A DNA stretch of 64,000 nt from Sycon ciliatum. Its lineage: Eukaryota > Porifera > Calcarea > Leucosolenida > Sycettidae. Below, one piece after another: positions 1 to 9,644 of the stretch. A program made the position numbers and the translations under genes. The notes beneath the pieces are model-generated. The model saw only the letters and a list, made by a program, of their open reading frames with translations, did no database searches and had not been told where the DNA came from. The DNA lies in the NCBI RefSeq assembly GCF_964019385.1, contig NC_088646.1, forward strand, positions 17,211,554-17,275,553, written 5' to 3'. Positions within the stretch are counted from its first letter, which is position 1. Each line of letters opens with the position of its first letter.

Positions 1-90
1 TCACATCCTGTACATCGTGAGTTTCAAATTCTGCAATGTAATCGACTGACCGTGATTATTCTGCTGGACGGTTTGTGTGAATTGTGACAG

Positions 91-584
91 GTACACTAAT
101 GCCCGACGTCGTCTGGTGCCGAAAATGATTGAAGCAGAGAACAAGCGTAGAGCCGCCTGTGACCAACCGCCACTGAAGGTCGAAGCATTTACGATGAGCA
201 ACTGCACATCTTCGTCACCATGCTCCTCAGAGGAATCCGCTGATGCTAAGACCGACTATACTTTTGCATCACCCACTGATATCCCCATGGAGACGGAGAA
301 TTCTCTCGCACCCAGATCTCTCATGCTCCCATCCCCTTGCAGTATTTCAGACAAAAGCACGAGCACAAGGAGTAGTTCACTGCCTGCCATTGCCTTCAGT
401 CCGGTGGGAGCAATCAGTGCGTTGAGAGGAGCATTGCCACATGCACAGCCCATTGCGTGGACAGGCGACAGGGCAGCTGAGCCCGCCAGTTCTCCCAGCC
501 ACAAGTCAACATCAGCTGCTGCTGCCTGTCATCCCTCCTCTTCTTGCCATTTGGAATCATCAGCAACAGCACGCATTTCCAAAG
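91..584 (+). CDS. TALE homeobox gene (copy A), exon 3
   Basis: Plus-strand counterpart of the exon at 33,407-32,902. The acceptor ATTGTGACAG is followed by the split Trp codon and YTNARRRLVPKMIEAENKRR, the C-terminal half of homeodomain helix 3. The Ser-rich region is open throughout and four codons shorter than in copy B. Exons 1 and 2 of this copy would lie left of the window. The in-frame nature of every indel argues that both copies were under coding constraint, or are alleles. Confidence 0.8.
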
Positions 585-1497
585 GTCAGTCAGGTGAAAC
601 ATTTCTAAATTCCTTTTTTTACTGGGAATTTACACTAACAGCTTCAAAAGCCACCAGTCAAGGAAGTTATTATACTATGCAATTACCCACCTTGCTATGG
701 ATGGCCGTAAAGACAAGCAAGGTCTAGTAGTAGTAGTAATAGTTTTTATTGTTTATTGAACTCCCAACAGACCGAGCCTTTTTATGGCCAACCCGGCTAG
801 GAAGTCCCAGGAACGAGTCCTGTCGGGGTTGGACCACGTCTTTCGTTTTCTAACAGTTCACTTCCCTGATTGTTTACTTTGAACTTGAAGTTTCTTCCAT
901 GCCCGTTACCGTAATAATGTACATTCTGTAATTATTATGGTATGGGATGGATGGCAAAAGAGCAGTGAGTTGCATTTCACCAGTTTTTGCAGACCAGGCT
1001 AACTAGCCATGGGTGGACACTACGCCAGGCAGTTGCACGATAAGTCCATAGCTGAGTCATGAGATTTCAACGACAATTTCCTTGACCAGAATGGCTCTCT
1101 TTGGTGTCGGAGAACGTGCAAACAGCTGTAGTTTTTTCTTTTGCTTGTTTTTTTGGGCTTTACCACAGTCATAACTACATGCATTATTGGTCAAAAGCTG
1201 GCGATGTTCAGGAGAATTGAGACCACAAATTTACACTCCAATGATTACCTGACTGACTTACTATAGTATTTGACTGCAATTAAAGTGAAACTAGGCAGCC
1301 ATCAAAGAAGCGTTTTCCGAATGCTTTTCATCATGGCACTATGTTAGGATCAGTAGGAAAAGAGCTGCGGTGATGTAATGCTTAGCAGTATGACGTCGCC
1401 GCATCAGTAGATCTCCATTGTGTTCACTGAGGGAAAAGGGAATTGAATGTTCTTTGATACAAACTATTTACTTGGCATCAGTATGTTCATGTCCCAG
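585..1497 (+). other. Intron 3 of TALE copy A, with a LINE-like 3' tail
   Basis: Non-coding. About 724-850 holds a (TAG)n run, then sequence whose reverse complement ends in AATAAACAATAAAAACTA followed by (CTA)n, the look of a non-LTR retrotransposon 3' end with microsatellite tail. The same tail is in copy B at about 32,640-32,760, so that insertion predates the duplication. Nothing else was recognised. Confidence 0.5.
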
Positions 1498-1590
1498 TAC
1501 AGACAGTACAGACAGTGCAGCTTGTAGTAGAGTTGTACTTGGTGATCCAACACACAAGCATGAGAATAACTCATCCAGAGGAGCTGAGCA
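1498..1590 (+). CDS. TALE homeobox gene (copy A), exon 4
   Basis: Counterpart of the exon at 31,992-31,900, with the same acceptor, length (93 bp) and phases. The 6.7-kb retrotransposon is inserted 72 bp beyond the proposed donor. In copy B the open frame beyond the donor ends at a TGA just past this point. If that longer form is used, the insertion would replace its stop codon. Otherwise it only enlarges intron 4. Confidence 0.5.
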
Positions 1591-1657
1591 GTGAAGAGGC
1601 ATGCGCTGGTCTAAACAAGACATTTCACCAGAACTCTGACGAATCCTCAAATCCAGA

Positions 1658-1662
1658 TAATG
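1658..1662 (+). other. TAATG border of the YR retrotransposon (left)
   Basis: Last five bases of host exon 4/intron sequence before A1. The same five bases occur at 7,421-7,425 and 8,364-8,368, and once in the empty site of the other arm. Confidence 0.75.
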
Positions 1663-2029
1663 GTGTACTAGCTGTGCTAGTACTTGTTAGCAACAATCCG
1701 AACCAGGGAGTCGTAAAAGCCCGGGAGAGGACACGGCACACATTCCCAGAAAACATCTTTGCCTCGCGCTGCCGGGGAACGCTGCCAGGGAACGGTGTTG
1801 CGAGGCAAGGAAATTATTATTTTCGAAAATTGTGATGTCTTCTTGAAATACTAATTGGGACATTCTCCGATTTCTCTTAGAGCACGGAGACGATTGCTCC
1901 GTCGAGTCTTCTGATCTCTATTTTCATCCTCATCTTCCAGCTGCCTCACTCATTCTCTCTCAGTTTATCGAAGTTAATTTATTCTGAGGCGATGGAAATG
2001 CAAGACAAATCCCTAATTGTACTTCACTT

Positions 2030-2760
2030 TTATTTGAGTTGGGGTGAACGAAATGAGATTTGTGGAAAATGACGCCACTTCCCGTGTTAGCCGCTGGTCG
2101 TATCATACAGCCCATATTCCATTGCAGGTGATGGGCCAACGTTCGTGTTGAGATCCGCTGAGTTTCCTCGTACTCGTGGAGTTGAATTTGTGGCAGAAAT
2201 TGCACTGAATTGCAGTCAAATGGTTGTGAATGAAACGAGATTTGTGGAAAATGACGCCACTTCCCGTGTTAGCCGCTGGTCGTAGCATACAGCCCATATT
2301 CCATTGCAGGTGATGGGCCAACGTTCGTGTTGAGATCCGCTGAGTTTCCTCGTACTCGTGGAGTTGAATTTGTGGCAGAAATTGCACTGAATTGCAGTCA
2401 AATGGTTGTGAATGAAACGAGATTTGTGGAAAATGACGCCACTTCCCGTGTTAGCCGCTGGTCGTAGCATACAGCCCATATTCCATTGCAGGTGATGGGC
2501 CAACGTTCGTGTTGAGATCCGCTGAGCTTCCTTGTACTCGTGGAGTTGAATTTGCGGCAGAAATTGCACTGAATTGCAGTCAAATGGTTGTGAATGAAGC
2601 GAGATTTGTGGAAAATGACGCCACTTCCCGTGTTAACCACTGGTCGTATCATACAGCCCATATTCCATTGCAGGTGATGGGCGAAAGTTCTTGTGGAGAT
2701 CCGCTGAGCTTCCTCGGCGTACTCGTGGATTTATGAATTTGTGTCAGAAATTGCAGTCGA
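2030..2760 (+). repeat. 182-bp tandem repeat, about four units
   Basis: The motif AGATTTGTGGAAAATGACG recurs at 2,056, 2,238, 2,420 and 2,602, giving a constant 182-bp period. The middle units are nearly identical and the last one is diverged. The array lies inside the hAT element. Reading frames across it merely repeat the same peptide and show no sign of being genes. Confidence 0.9.
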
Positions 2761-3089
2761 GTGGACTTCTGTGCGTGTGTTGTGAGTAAATCGCGACGGC
2801 TCCCTTCCTTCAGCATCGTCAAAACGCAACATAGAGCATTATTACGCACTCGTTCCATGATTCATGATAATGCCTGGATTCTTTTAAAAACAATCAATGT
2901 GTGTTCCCTATCTATCTACATTGTACATGGTTGCAGGTCGTTATTTATAAATCTTGATAATTTCAACACTTTTCTACTCGTATACTGAGTACGCGGTGAC
3001 TTGAGCCGTTTAGGAAACGGAAGTCTTGGCGAGTGTACAAAAGGTAAACCTATCATTTGTACTTCATAACGGAATTGTGCACAAAAATG

Positions 3090-3220
3090 CACACACACGT
3101 TCGCGTGCACACACACAAGCACACACACAAACACTGTACAAACACACACAAAAGTACAAGCACATGTGCACATACACACGCCTCCCCCCCCCCCCCCCCA
3201 CACACACACACACACTCAAC
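3090..3220 (+). repeat. CA-rich simple sequence with a C-tract
   Basis: Imperfect (CA)n is interrupted at 3,184-3,199 by a pure C run. The frames across it on both strands are low-complexity. Confidence 0.9.
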
Positions 3221-4149
3221 TCCCCACCCCTGTACTGAGTCTGACAGACATACAATCATGTTTATCCTTCCTTCGCCACCAGTTTCGGATAATGGTGTCA
3301 ACAACGAGTTGTAAAATATTGGTATTTTAGGACTCCCTGCCCTGAAGACAAGCACAGCGCCGTGGATCGAGCAGATCCGGCCGCGCCGGCCTAGCGTGCT
3401 TCACTTTCTGGCCGAGGCAAACATCGTCCGCGTGCGCGCATCCCGTGTCCTCTCCCGGGCTTTTACGACTCCCTGATCCGAACTAGCGCACACACTGCAC
3501 TGCATTGCTTTGTACTGCATTCAAGACTGACGTCATGCGCTTTGTTTTGCTGCGTAATCACAAATGGCACCAGCCCATTTTTGCGGAAAAGAAAAACAAA
3601 TCTTGCTTGCCCTGTTGTGCTCTTCCAGACAACGGATCGTGCTTCAGCAGTGTTTCTTTTCCTTTCGTAGCTTTGCTGCCAGCCCGAGTGTCACCTCGAC
3701 ACTGTATTTCTTCAGTATGTCTGACCTTACTGTCGACACTGTCAAGGCAATGCCTTGCCAAGCCCTCCGCGGCGAGCCTTCTCAGCGCGGCTTGAATCCG
3801 AAAGGAAACTTAGTAAAAGTATTTTACAGGACCGTTTGCTGGCACAACTAGCCCTTGGTAGTGAGGTCTGCTCCGGCCAGGAGAACCAGCAACATGACAG
3901 TGCGGACACGGCTCGCGAGCCCAGAAGCCCGACGTGCACCAATGCCTCCTCCGCCAGCTCAGGTGACGCGGGCTCAACGGATCTCTGCGCTCCCGTACGG
4001 GACGAGGTGTAGTCGGCTTTGTCGGCCGCCATTTTATTATTATCGGAGAGCATTGCGCCGCTCCTCACCCAAGGCCAAGGCAATGCGTCAGCTGCCGCCA
4101 CTACGCCAGGCCAAGCTCCTGTAATCCACCCGATCAGCCACCTGCACCA

Positions 4150-4850
4150 GCTGTGCCCAAGGCTGTGCAAGAACGTATCTTGCGAGGGGAGTTCGTAGAT
4201 TTTTCAAGTTTGTTGCCTGAAATTCTTGCACACTTCCGGCCCAACATTCCGGCTGGTGCACAGCCCGAATAACGATAGCCAGCTAAATATCGTTGAGTCG
4301 GATGACGCGAAGCAGGTGCGTCGCAAGGTTCACGATAATTACACATGTAGCTACCCTGCTCGAGGCATGGACCACATACATGTCTGTTATCATGGCTGCT
4401 GCCCTACACCGCACTGCTGAACTGATTGCGTACCAGCAGTTGATCCTGACTGCTAACTGCCAGTTCTTCCCAAGCGCGTGGCTAGAGTACGACCGCCAGC
4501 TGCGGATGCTCGTGGCCCATTAACCAGGCACGAAGAGGTTGGACACCATCGACGTGAACCTATGGCAGATAGCTGTCACAGGCCATGCACACCCAAAATG
4601 CGCTCAATGTAAGACGGTCCATCCAGGGGCGGTTTGTGTCCTTTTCGTCCCGAAGCCAGCAGCATTTACCTCCAGTGGTCGCAACCATACCAGCGACGGC
4701 CAAGAAATCTGCCGCAACTTCAATGGAGGTCGCTGTTCTTCGTCGTCGTGCCGCTTCTCCCACACCTGCAGCCAGTGTGGCAAGGACCACCCATGCATCA
4801 TGTGCAACCAGCAGCAGCGCGGAGCCAATCGGCCACCCCGCCGCTCCTAG
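4150..4850 (+). pseudogene. Gag-like ORF of the YR retrotransposon, frameshifted
   Basis: Gag-like peptide is spread over more than one frame: a segment at about 4,165-4,265 (RILRGEFVDFSSLLPEILAH), a helical segment at 4,330-4,520, and a Cys/His region at 4,540-4,850. The last contains C-x7-C-x4-C-x3-H (CCCH finger) followed by C-x2-C-x3-H-x4-C (zinc knuckle), consistent with a nucleic-acid-binding Gag. There is no continuous frame and no convincing ATG. It lies directly upstream of the RT region, as Gag does in DIRS/Ngaro elements. Confidence 0.65.
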
Positions 4851-4859
4851 CAGAATGGC

Positions 4860-5875
4860 TACTGAATCGCTTGACTCGGTACGTAGCTTCTTTCCTATAC
4901 ACTCTGCAGACACCACACTGCTAGCTGACCACTTTGCCCGCCTGTTACGTAACCACTCAGATCAATCATGTGTTGCGTATGTTCTCCATGGCCTGCGCCG
5001 TGGCTTTACTCTTGGATCTGCCGGCCAACACGACATTTCGGTTTTCTCTAATAATCTACCATTGGCTTTCACTCACTCGGCATTTATATTCGAGCAATTA
5101 GCTGCTTCCTGCGCCCGCAGCGAGACCACAGGCCCATTTCCGTCACCTCCATTTCAGTTCATGCGCCGCTCTGGTATTGGTGCCATCCCCAAAAAGAACG
5201 GCAAGCCGCGAATGATCCACCATCTGTCTAGTCCGGAAGGCACCGGCGCGAACGACAGCATTCCTGCCGAGCCGCTCTCTCTGCACTACGCGAGCATTGA
5301 CAACGCGATCAACATCATCATGTCATGCCCACAGCCTGTGTATTTGTCCAAGCTCGATGTACGCAGTGCATTTCGGCAGATCCCAGTCCGCCGCCAGGAC
5401 TTCGCTGGGAAGGCTCCTACTACTACGAGCGCTTTCTGCCTTTCGGCCTCCGCTCCAGCCCAGCCGTCTTTGACTCAGTAGCCACAGCAGTCAACTGGAT
5501 CATGCAGCACGAGTTTGCTATAGATCACCGGCTTCACTACCTCGATGACTTTCTCGATATCTCCACTGGTTTTGCTGCAGCCAACCAGCAACTCACCATC
5601 TCCCCTCCGGGCGTTCACGTATCTCGGCACTCCTCTTTGCTCCATCCCAGCTCGAAGGGCCATCACCATCATTGACCTTCCTTGGTATTGTCCTAGACTG
5701 CGAGCGCCACGAAGCTCGGCTACCAGAGGACAAGCTGTCCGAGATCCGTGCGCCACTCATGGCTACTATCAGCGAGCGCAGCATCGGCCAGCGTCAACTC
5801 GAGTCCCTCCTGGGGAAGCTCACTTTTGCTGCCCGAGTCATCGTTCCTGGACACACATTCATGCGTGAACTATGA
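4860..5875 (+). pseudogene. Reverse transcriptase/RNase H of the YR retrotransposon, frameshifted
   Basis: RT motifs run in the expected order but in different frames: IPKKNGKPRMIHHLS near 5,190-5,230, LSKLDVRSAFRQIPV (motif A Asp) near 5,345-5,390, FLPFGLRSSPAVF near 5,435-5,475, and HYLDDF (catalytic DD) near 5,535-5,550. TFLGIVLD and a Lys/Arg/Leu-rich stretch at 5,672-5,875 match the connection towards RNase H. At least two frameshifts, near 5,410 and 5,600, leave it inactive. YLDDF is typical of DIRS-group RTs. Confidence 0.8.
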
Positions 5876-5879
5876 TCAG

Positions 5880-6661
5880 CGTGCCCTGAACTGTATCTGT
5901 GTATGCGAGGGCGGTGCATAAAGCCCACCTTGAGAATGGGTTTGCCGGCCCCTTAGTAGATGCGTGGCTTCTGAAGAGGGTGTTGAAGGGCATCCAGCGA
6001 TGCCATGGTACGGCTGGACTCACCCCTCGCCTTCCTATAACTATGCCAATCCTACGACACCTGACGGATGCACGCCGGAAAAGTAGTATCCTGAATGGCC
6101 ATGACAAGCTGCTCTACCAAGCCGCCATGCTGCTTCTTTGGATTTCTTCGGTGCGCGGAATTCACTAATGGCATCACACGGGGCTGTACTAGCTCCCCTG
6201 GTGACGGACGCCTGCAACTCTTCCTGCTTTCATCCAAGACGGACCCATTCGGTAAAGGCGTTACTAGTGACATTGGCCCGTCTGTACCGCCGTACTGCCC
6301 GGTCCGTGCCATTGTTAGCTACCCATCTGTCACTCGTCGCGAGGGACCGGAGCAACTCTTGTTCGTACTCTCGAACAGACAGCAGCTGACCAGGCAGTCA
6401 TTCACAGTAACAGTATGGTCTCTTGGCGCTGCGGCCGGTGTACCATCCCAGTCGAACTACTCCGGGCATTCGGTCCACATTGGTGCAGCCACCACCGCTG
6501 CTATGGCTAGTGCCCCCGACTCCTTCTTCCGAGTGGCAGGTCAGTGGAAAGAGCGATGCGTGTCTACGCTACATCCAGACTACAACAAGCGCATAGCGCC
6601 AGCTATCGTCCCGGCTTGCTGCCGTGCCATGGATGCCATGATCCCCAACTCGGGTGAGTAA
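5880..6661 (+). pseudogene. Tyrosine recombinase of the YR retrotransposon, degenerate
   Basis: A core-binding segment (LPITMPILRHL, about 6,030-6,060) is followed, after a frame change near 6,095, by the catalytic domain. FFGFLRCAEF carries the first Arg and SSKTDPFGKG the Lys. In the HxxR box the motif reads HSVHIGA, so the catalytic Arg is replaced by His. GQW is kept, but the expected Tyr position shortly after it is not Tyr. With two catalytic residues gone and a frameshift, it cannot be active. The recombinase identity explains the TAATG borders. Confidence 0.75.
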
Positions 6662-6761
6662 TGAGCTACTGAACTCTAGCTGCGCAATGCTTGCCTGTGC
6701 TGACATTAATTGACCCTTGCTGTGCGTCAATAGTGCTTAGCTAACGGAGTGCTGGTTTCAT

Positions 6762-7420
6762 GGGTCCACTCTCACAACTGGTGTTATCTAGCTATTTGCT
6801 GCGGCTCTGCCTTGCGCTATATTACATCCATTTAGCATTGCAGCTCTACGTTGAGCTAACAGCAGCTCTACTTTGAGCTAACAGCAGCTCTACTTTGAGC
6901 TAACAGCAGCTCTACTTTGAGCTAACCGCAGCTCTACTTTGAGCTAACCGCAGCTCTACTTTGAGCTAACAGCAGCTCTACTTTGAGCTAACCGCAGCTC
7001 TACTTTGAGCTAACCGCAGCTCTACTTTGAGCTAACAGCAGCTCTACTTTGAGCTAACAGCAGCTCTACCTTGAGCTAACAGCAGCTCTACTTTGAGCTA
7101 ACAGCAGCTCTACTTTGAGCTAACAGCAGCTCTACTTTGAGCTAACAGCAGCTCTACTTTGAGCTAATCGCAGCTCTACTTTGAGCTAACAGCAGCTCTA
7201 CTTTGAGCTAACCGCAGCTCTACTTTGAGCTAACCGCAGCTCTACTTTGAGCTAACAGCAGCTCTACTTTGAGCTAACAGCAGCTCTGCTCTGAGCTAAC
7301 AGCAGCTCTGCTCTGAGCTAACACCAGCTCTACTTTGAGCTTCAAACCAGTTGTTTCGAAACCAGCACTCCTCAATCCAAAGATGCCTCTTTGTTGACTT
7401 GTTTGTGTGAGGGATGGGGC
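6762..7420 (+). repeat. Repeat B1 of the split direct repeat (22-bp minisatellite)
   Basis: This 659-bp unit is repeated at 7,705-8,363. About 6,840-7,340 is a tandem array of roughly 22 copies of the 22-mer GCTCTACTTTGAGCTAACAG plus CA, alternating between ACAGC and ACCGC variants. The order of variants appears the same in B1 and B2, so one was copied from the other as a block. A 3' segment of about 85 bp ends in GAGGGATGGGGC at the junction. Confidence 0.9.
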
Positions 7421-7425
7421 TAATG
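7421..7425 (+). other. TAATG at the internal B1/A2 junction
   Basis: The core sequence sits exactly where a circular intermediate would join the end of B to the start of A. This is the expected recombination site for integration of a tyrosine-recombinase element. Confidence 0.7.
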
Positions 7426-7645
7426 GTGTACTAGCTGTGCTAGTACTTGTTAGCAACAATCCGAACTAGCGCACACACTGCACTGCATTGCTTTGTACTG
7501 CATTCAAGACTGACGTCATGCGCTTTGTTTTGCTGCGTAATCACAAATGGCACCAGCCCATTTTTGCGGAAAAGAAAAACAAATCTTGCTTGCCCTGTTG
7601 TGCTCTTCCAGACAACGGATCGTGCTTCAGCAGTGTTTCTTTTCC
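7426..7645 (+). repeat. Repeat A2 of the split direct repeat
   Basis: Identical in length and almost identical in sequence to A1 once the hAT element and one copy of its 8-bp duplication are removed. The sequence parts from A1 after TGTTTCTTTTCC. A 59-bp stretch without a counterpart (7,646-7,704) separates A2 from B2. Confidence 0.85.
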
Positions 7646-7704
7646 CACCATCCCTCCCTATCCAACTTATTCACACCATCATAATATTATCGTACCCACT
7701 AACC

Positions 7705-8363
7705 GGGTCCACTCTCACAACTGGTGTTATCTAGCTATTTGCTGCGGCTCTGCCTTGCGCTATATTACATCCATTTAGCATTGCAGCTCTACGTTGAGCT
7801 AACAGCAGCTCTACTTTGAGCTAACAGCAGCTCTACTTTGAGCTAACAGCAGCTCTACTTTGAGCTAACCGCAGCTCTACTTTGAGCTAACCGCAGCTCT
7901 ACTTTGAGCTAACAGCAGCTCTACTTTGAGCTAACCGCAGCTCTACTTTGAGCTAACCGCAGCTCTACTTTGAGCTAACAGCAGCTCTACTTTGAGCTAA
8001 CAGCAGCTCTACCTTGAGCTAACAGCAGCTCTACTTTGAGCTAACAGCAGCTCTACTTTGAGCTAACAGCAGCTCTACTTTGAGCTAACAGCAGCTCTAC
8101 TTTGAGCTAATCGCAGCTCTACTTTGAGCTAACAGCAGCTCTACTTTGAGCTAACCGCAGCTCTACTTTGAGCTAACCGCAGCTCTACTTTGAGCTAACA
8201 GCAGCTCTACTTTGAGCTAACAGCAGCTCTGCTCTGAGCTAACAGCAGCTCTGCTCTGAGCTAACACCAGCTCTACTTTGAGCTTCAAACCAGTTGTTTC
8301 GAAACCAGCACTCCTCAATCCAAAGATGCCTCTTTGTTGACTTGTTTGTGTGAGGGATGGGGC
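7705..8363 (+). repeat. Repeat B2 of the split direct repeat (22-bp minisatellite)
   Basis: Second 659-bp copy of B, including the 22-bp minisatellite array (about 7,783-8,283) and the same terminal segment. Confidence 0.9.
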
Positions 8364-8368
8364 TAATG
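8364..8368 (+). other. TAATG border of the YR retrotransposon (right)
   Basis: Follows the end of B2 and leads straight back into host sequence that is contiguous with 1,658-1,662 in the empty site. Confidence 0.75.
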
Positions 8369-8734
8369 ACTGAGTACTCGACTTGTGCTCGTTTCACAAT
8401 CGTATAAAAAGTGTGACAGATCTCTACTGTCTCACCTGCATTGTGTGCCATGATTGTATGCATTGGATACATGGTTATCGTATCAGCATTGTCATACACT
8501 ACGAACAGACCAATGTCTCAGCGGATTCCATTGCGGGTCAGGTGGAGTTTGTATTCTCCTGCTAAATCCATTCATGGTATGGGTGCACAGTGTGACAGGA
8601 AAATGTAGCACCTGCTCTGCCATGGGCACACTGCTGCTGGACAATTGCTTCCACTGTTTCTTATATTCTTATGTTTAAAATATTTCTCGATATTTGATGA
8701 CATTGTTATCCTGATGTGCCCTTCTTGTATTCAG
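8369..8734 (+). other. Remainder of intron 4, TALE copy A
   Basis: Non-coding and collinear with about 31,436-31,827 of the other arm. It ends in a T-rich tract and the exon 5 acceptor. No other feature was seen. Confidence 0.6.
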
Positions 8735-9597
8735 GCGATAAAGGCGATCGTAAAGCCCAGCGCCCAGCAACCCTACTACCTAGTCACTACATTACTGTAC
8801 AACAGCAGCAGCAGACTAATGCCAGCCCTCCATCTCACTCGGTTTCTAGCATCGCAACACCAGTGCACGCAGAGCAGCCCGCACCGCCTGTGCAGCCTGT
8901 ACAACCGGTACCCAACATAACCATTGCTCCACCTGCTCCACCTGCTGCATCGGCAATGATTGTACAGGCACCCACAGTGAGCAATACAGCGATGTTTAGC
9001 CCGGCCACAGTGAGGATGCCGTTCCAAGTAGTGCACCAATTCCCAGCAGCACAGCCAGCAGCAGTGGCAGCAGCAGCAGCGCCAATGTACAAGGATCCTT
9101 CTACACTGTCGCTGGCCCAAGCATCCGGCTCAGCAAGGTTCCTTCCCAGCAGTCATGTGACAGTTCCGAGATTGCAGCCTCTCCATGTGATTAGCGTGAT
9201 TCCCACTGCCTCACCGATGCATATCCCAGCCAGCACGATACCATATCCGCCTCAGCATGCAATGCAACTGGCACCCGTACAGGCAGTACAAACAGTTCAG
9301 CCAGCTCAGCAAGCAGCAGCAGCTGTAGCACTACCACAACTGCAGCAGCAGCAGCAGCCGCCGCAGATCATGGTATTGCAATACACACCCACCACATCAC
9401 CCAACCATCCGGACACTGCTGCGGCCGTATCTGTGGGCCATGGATCCACTGCATCCACTGCCCAATCATCGCCACAGTATCCAGTTGTTACGAGTACCAC
9501 ACAGTATAGATCAGCTGACGGTCAGCTGTATCCCATTGCCATTGTGCCTGCTCCTCAGCAAGGTATCCCAGTGACCACCATCACACATGACACCTAA
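8735..9597 (+). CDS. TALE homeobox gene (copy A), exon 5: Gln/Pro/Ala-rich C-terminus
   Basis: The terminal exon of copy A begins after the acceptor TTGTATTCAG and ends at TAA 9,595-9,597. It is 863 bp against 860 bp in copy B, one codon longer, with poly-Gln and poly-Ala tracts varying by whole codons. Long reading frames on the opposite strand, rich in Cys and Trp, are by-products of the CAG/GCA triplets. AATAAA lies at 9,639-9,644. Expression would require splicing across the retrotransposon in intron 4. Confidence 0.8.
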
Positions 9598-9638
9598 CTT
9601 AAATACAACGTCCGCTCCAATACAGGCTTACAGCCCTG

Positions 9639-9644
9639 AATAAA
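9639..9644 (+). promoter_or_regulatory. Polyadenylation signal AATAAA of TALE copy A
   Basis: AATAAA 42 nt after the stop codon of exon 5. The same signal is conserved at 30,534-30,529 in copy B. Confidence 0.6.

Larger units (their letters stand above)
1704..3475 (+). mobile_element. Non-autonomous hAT transposon nested in repeat A1
   Basis: Perfect 31-bp terminal inverted repeats begin CAGGGAGTCGTAAAAGCCCG (left 1,704-1,734, right 3,445-3,475). They are flanked by the 8-bp duplication ATCCGAAC at 1,696-1,703 and 3,476-3,483. The 8-bp duplication and the CAGGG start are hAT characters. Repeat A2 (7,426-7,645) has the uninterrupted target with a single ATCCGAAC, so the hAT arrived after the retrotransposon's repeats formed. 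No transposase is present; the interior is a 182-bp tandem repeat and CA-rich simple sequence. Confidence 0.92.
1663..8363 (+). mobile_element. Tyrosine-recombinase (DIRS/Ngaro/PAT-like) retrotransposon
   Basis: Order: A1 (1,663-1,703 plus 3,484-3,662), degenerate gag, RT/RNase H and tyrosine recombinase ORFs, B1 (6,762-7,420), A2 (7,426-7,645), B2 (7,705-8,363). A1 without its hAT insertion and A2 are both 220 bp; B1 and B2 are both 659 bp. This A1-ORFs-B1-A2-B2 layout is the split direct repeat of Ngaro and PAT elements, which replicate through a circle and integrate by recombination. TAATG stands at the left border (1,658-1,662), the B1/A2 junction (7,421-7,425) and the right border (8,364-8,368). 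The other arm holds the uninterrupted target at 31,828-31,832. Alternatively, A2-B2 is an internally deleted copy joined in tandem. All ORFs are broken. Confidence 0.85.

Noticed and set aside
1960..2661. Several overlapping minus-strand ORFs with repeated peptide
   Set aside because: They translate the 182-bp tandem repeat and have no other support.
6840..8283. Regular 22-bp repeats resembling a CRISPR array
   Set aside because: Units are contiguous with no unique spacers, the context is a retrotransposon repeat in a eukaryotic genome, and there are no cas genes.
8776..9500. Cys/Trp-rich minus-strand ORFs opposite TALE exon 5 (also 30,673-31,394 on plus)
   Set aside because: Antisense shadows of CAG/GCA-rich coding sequence.
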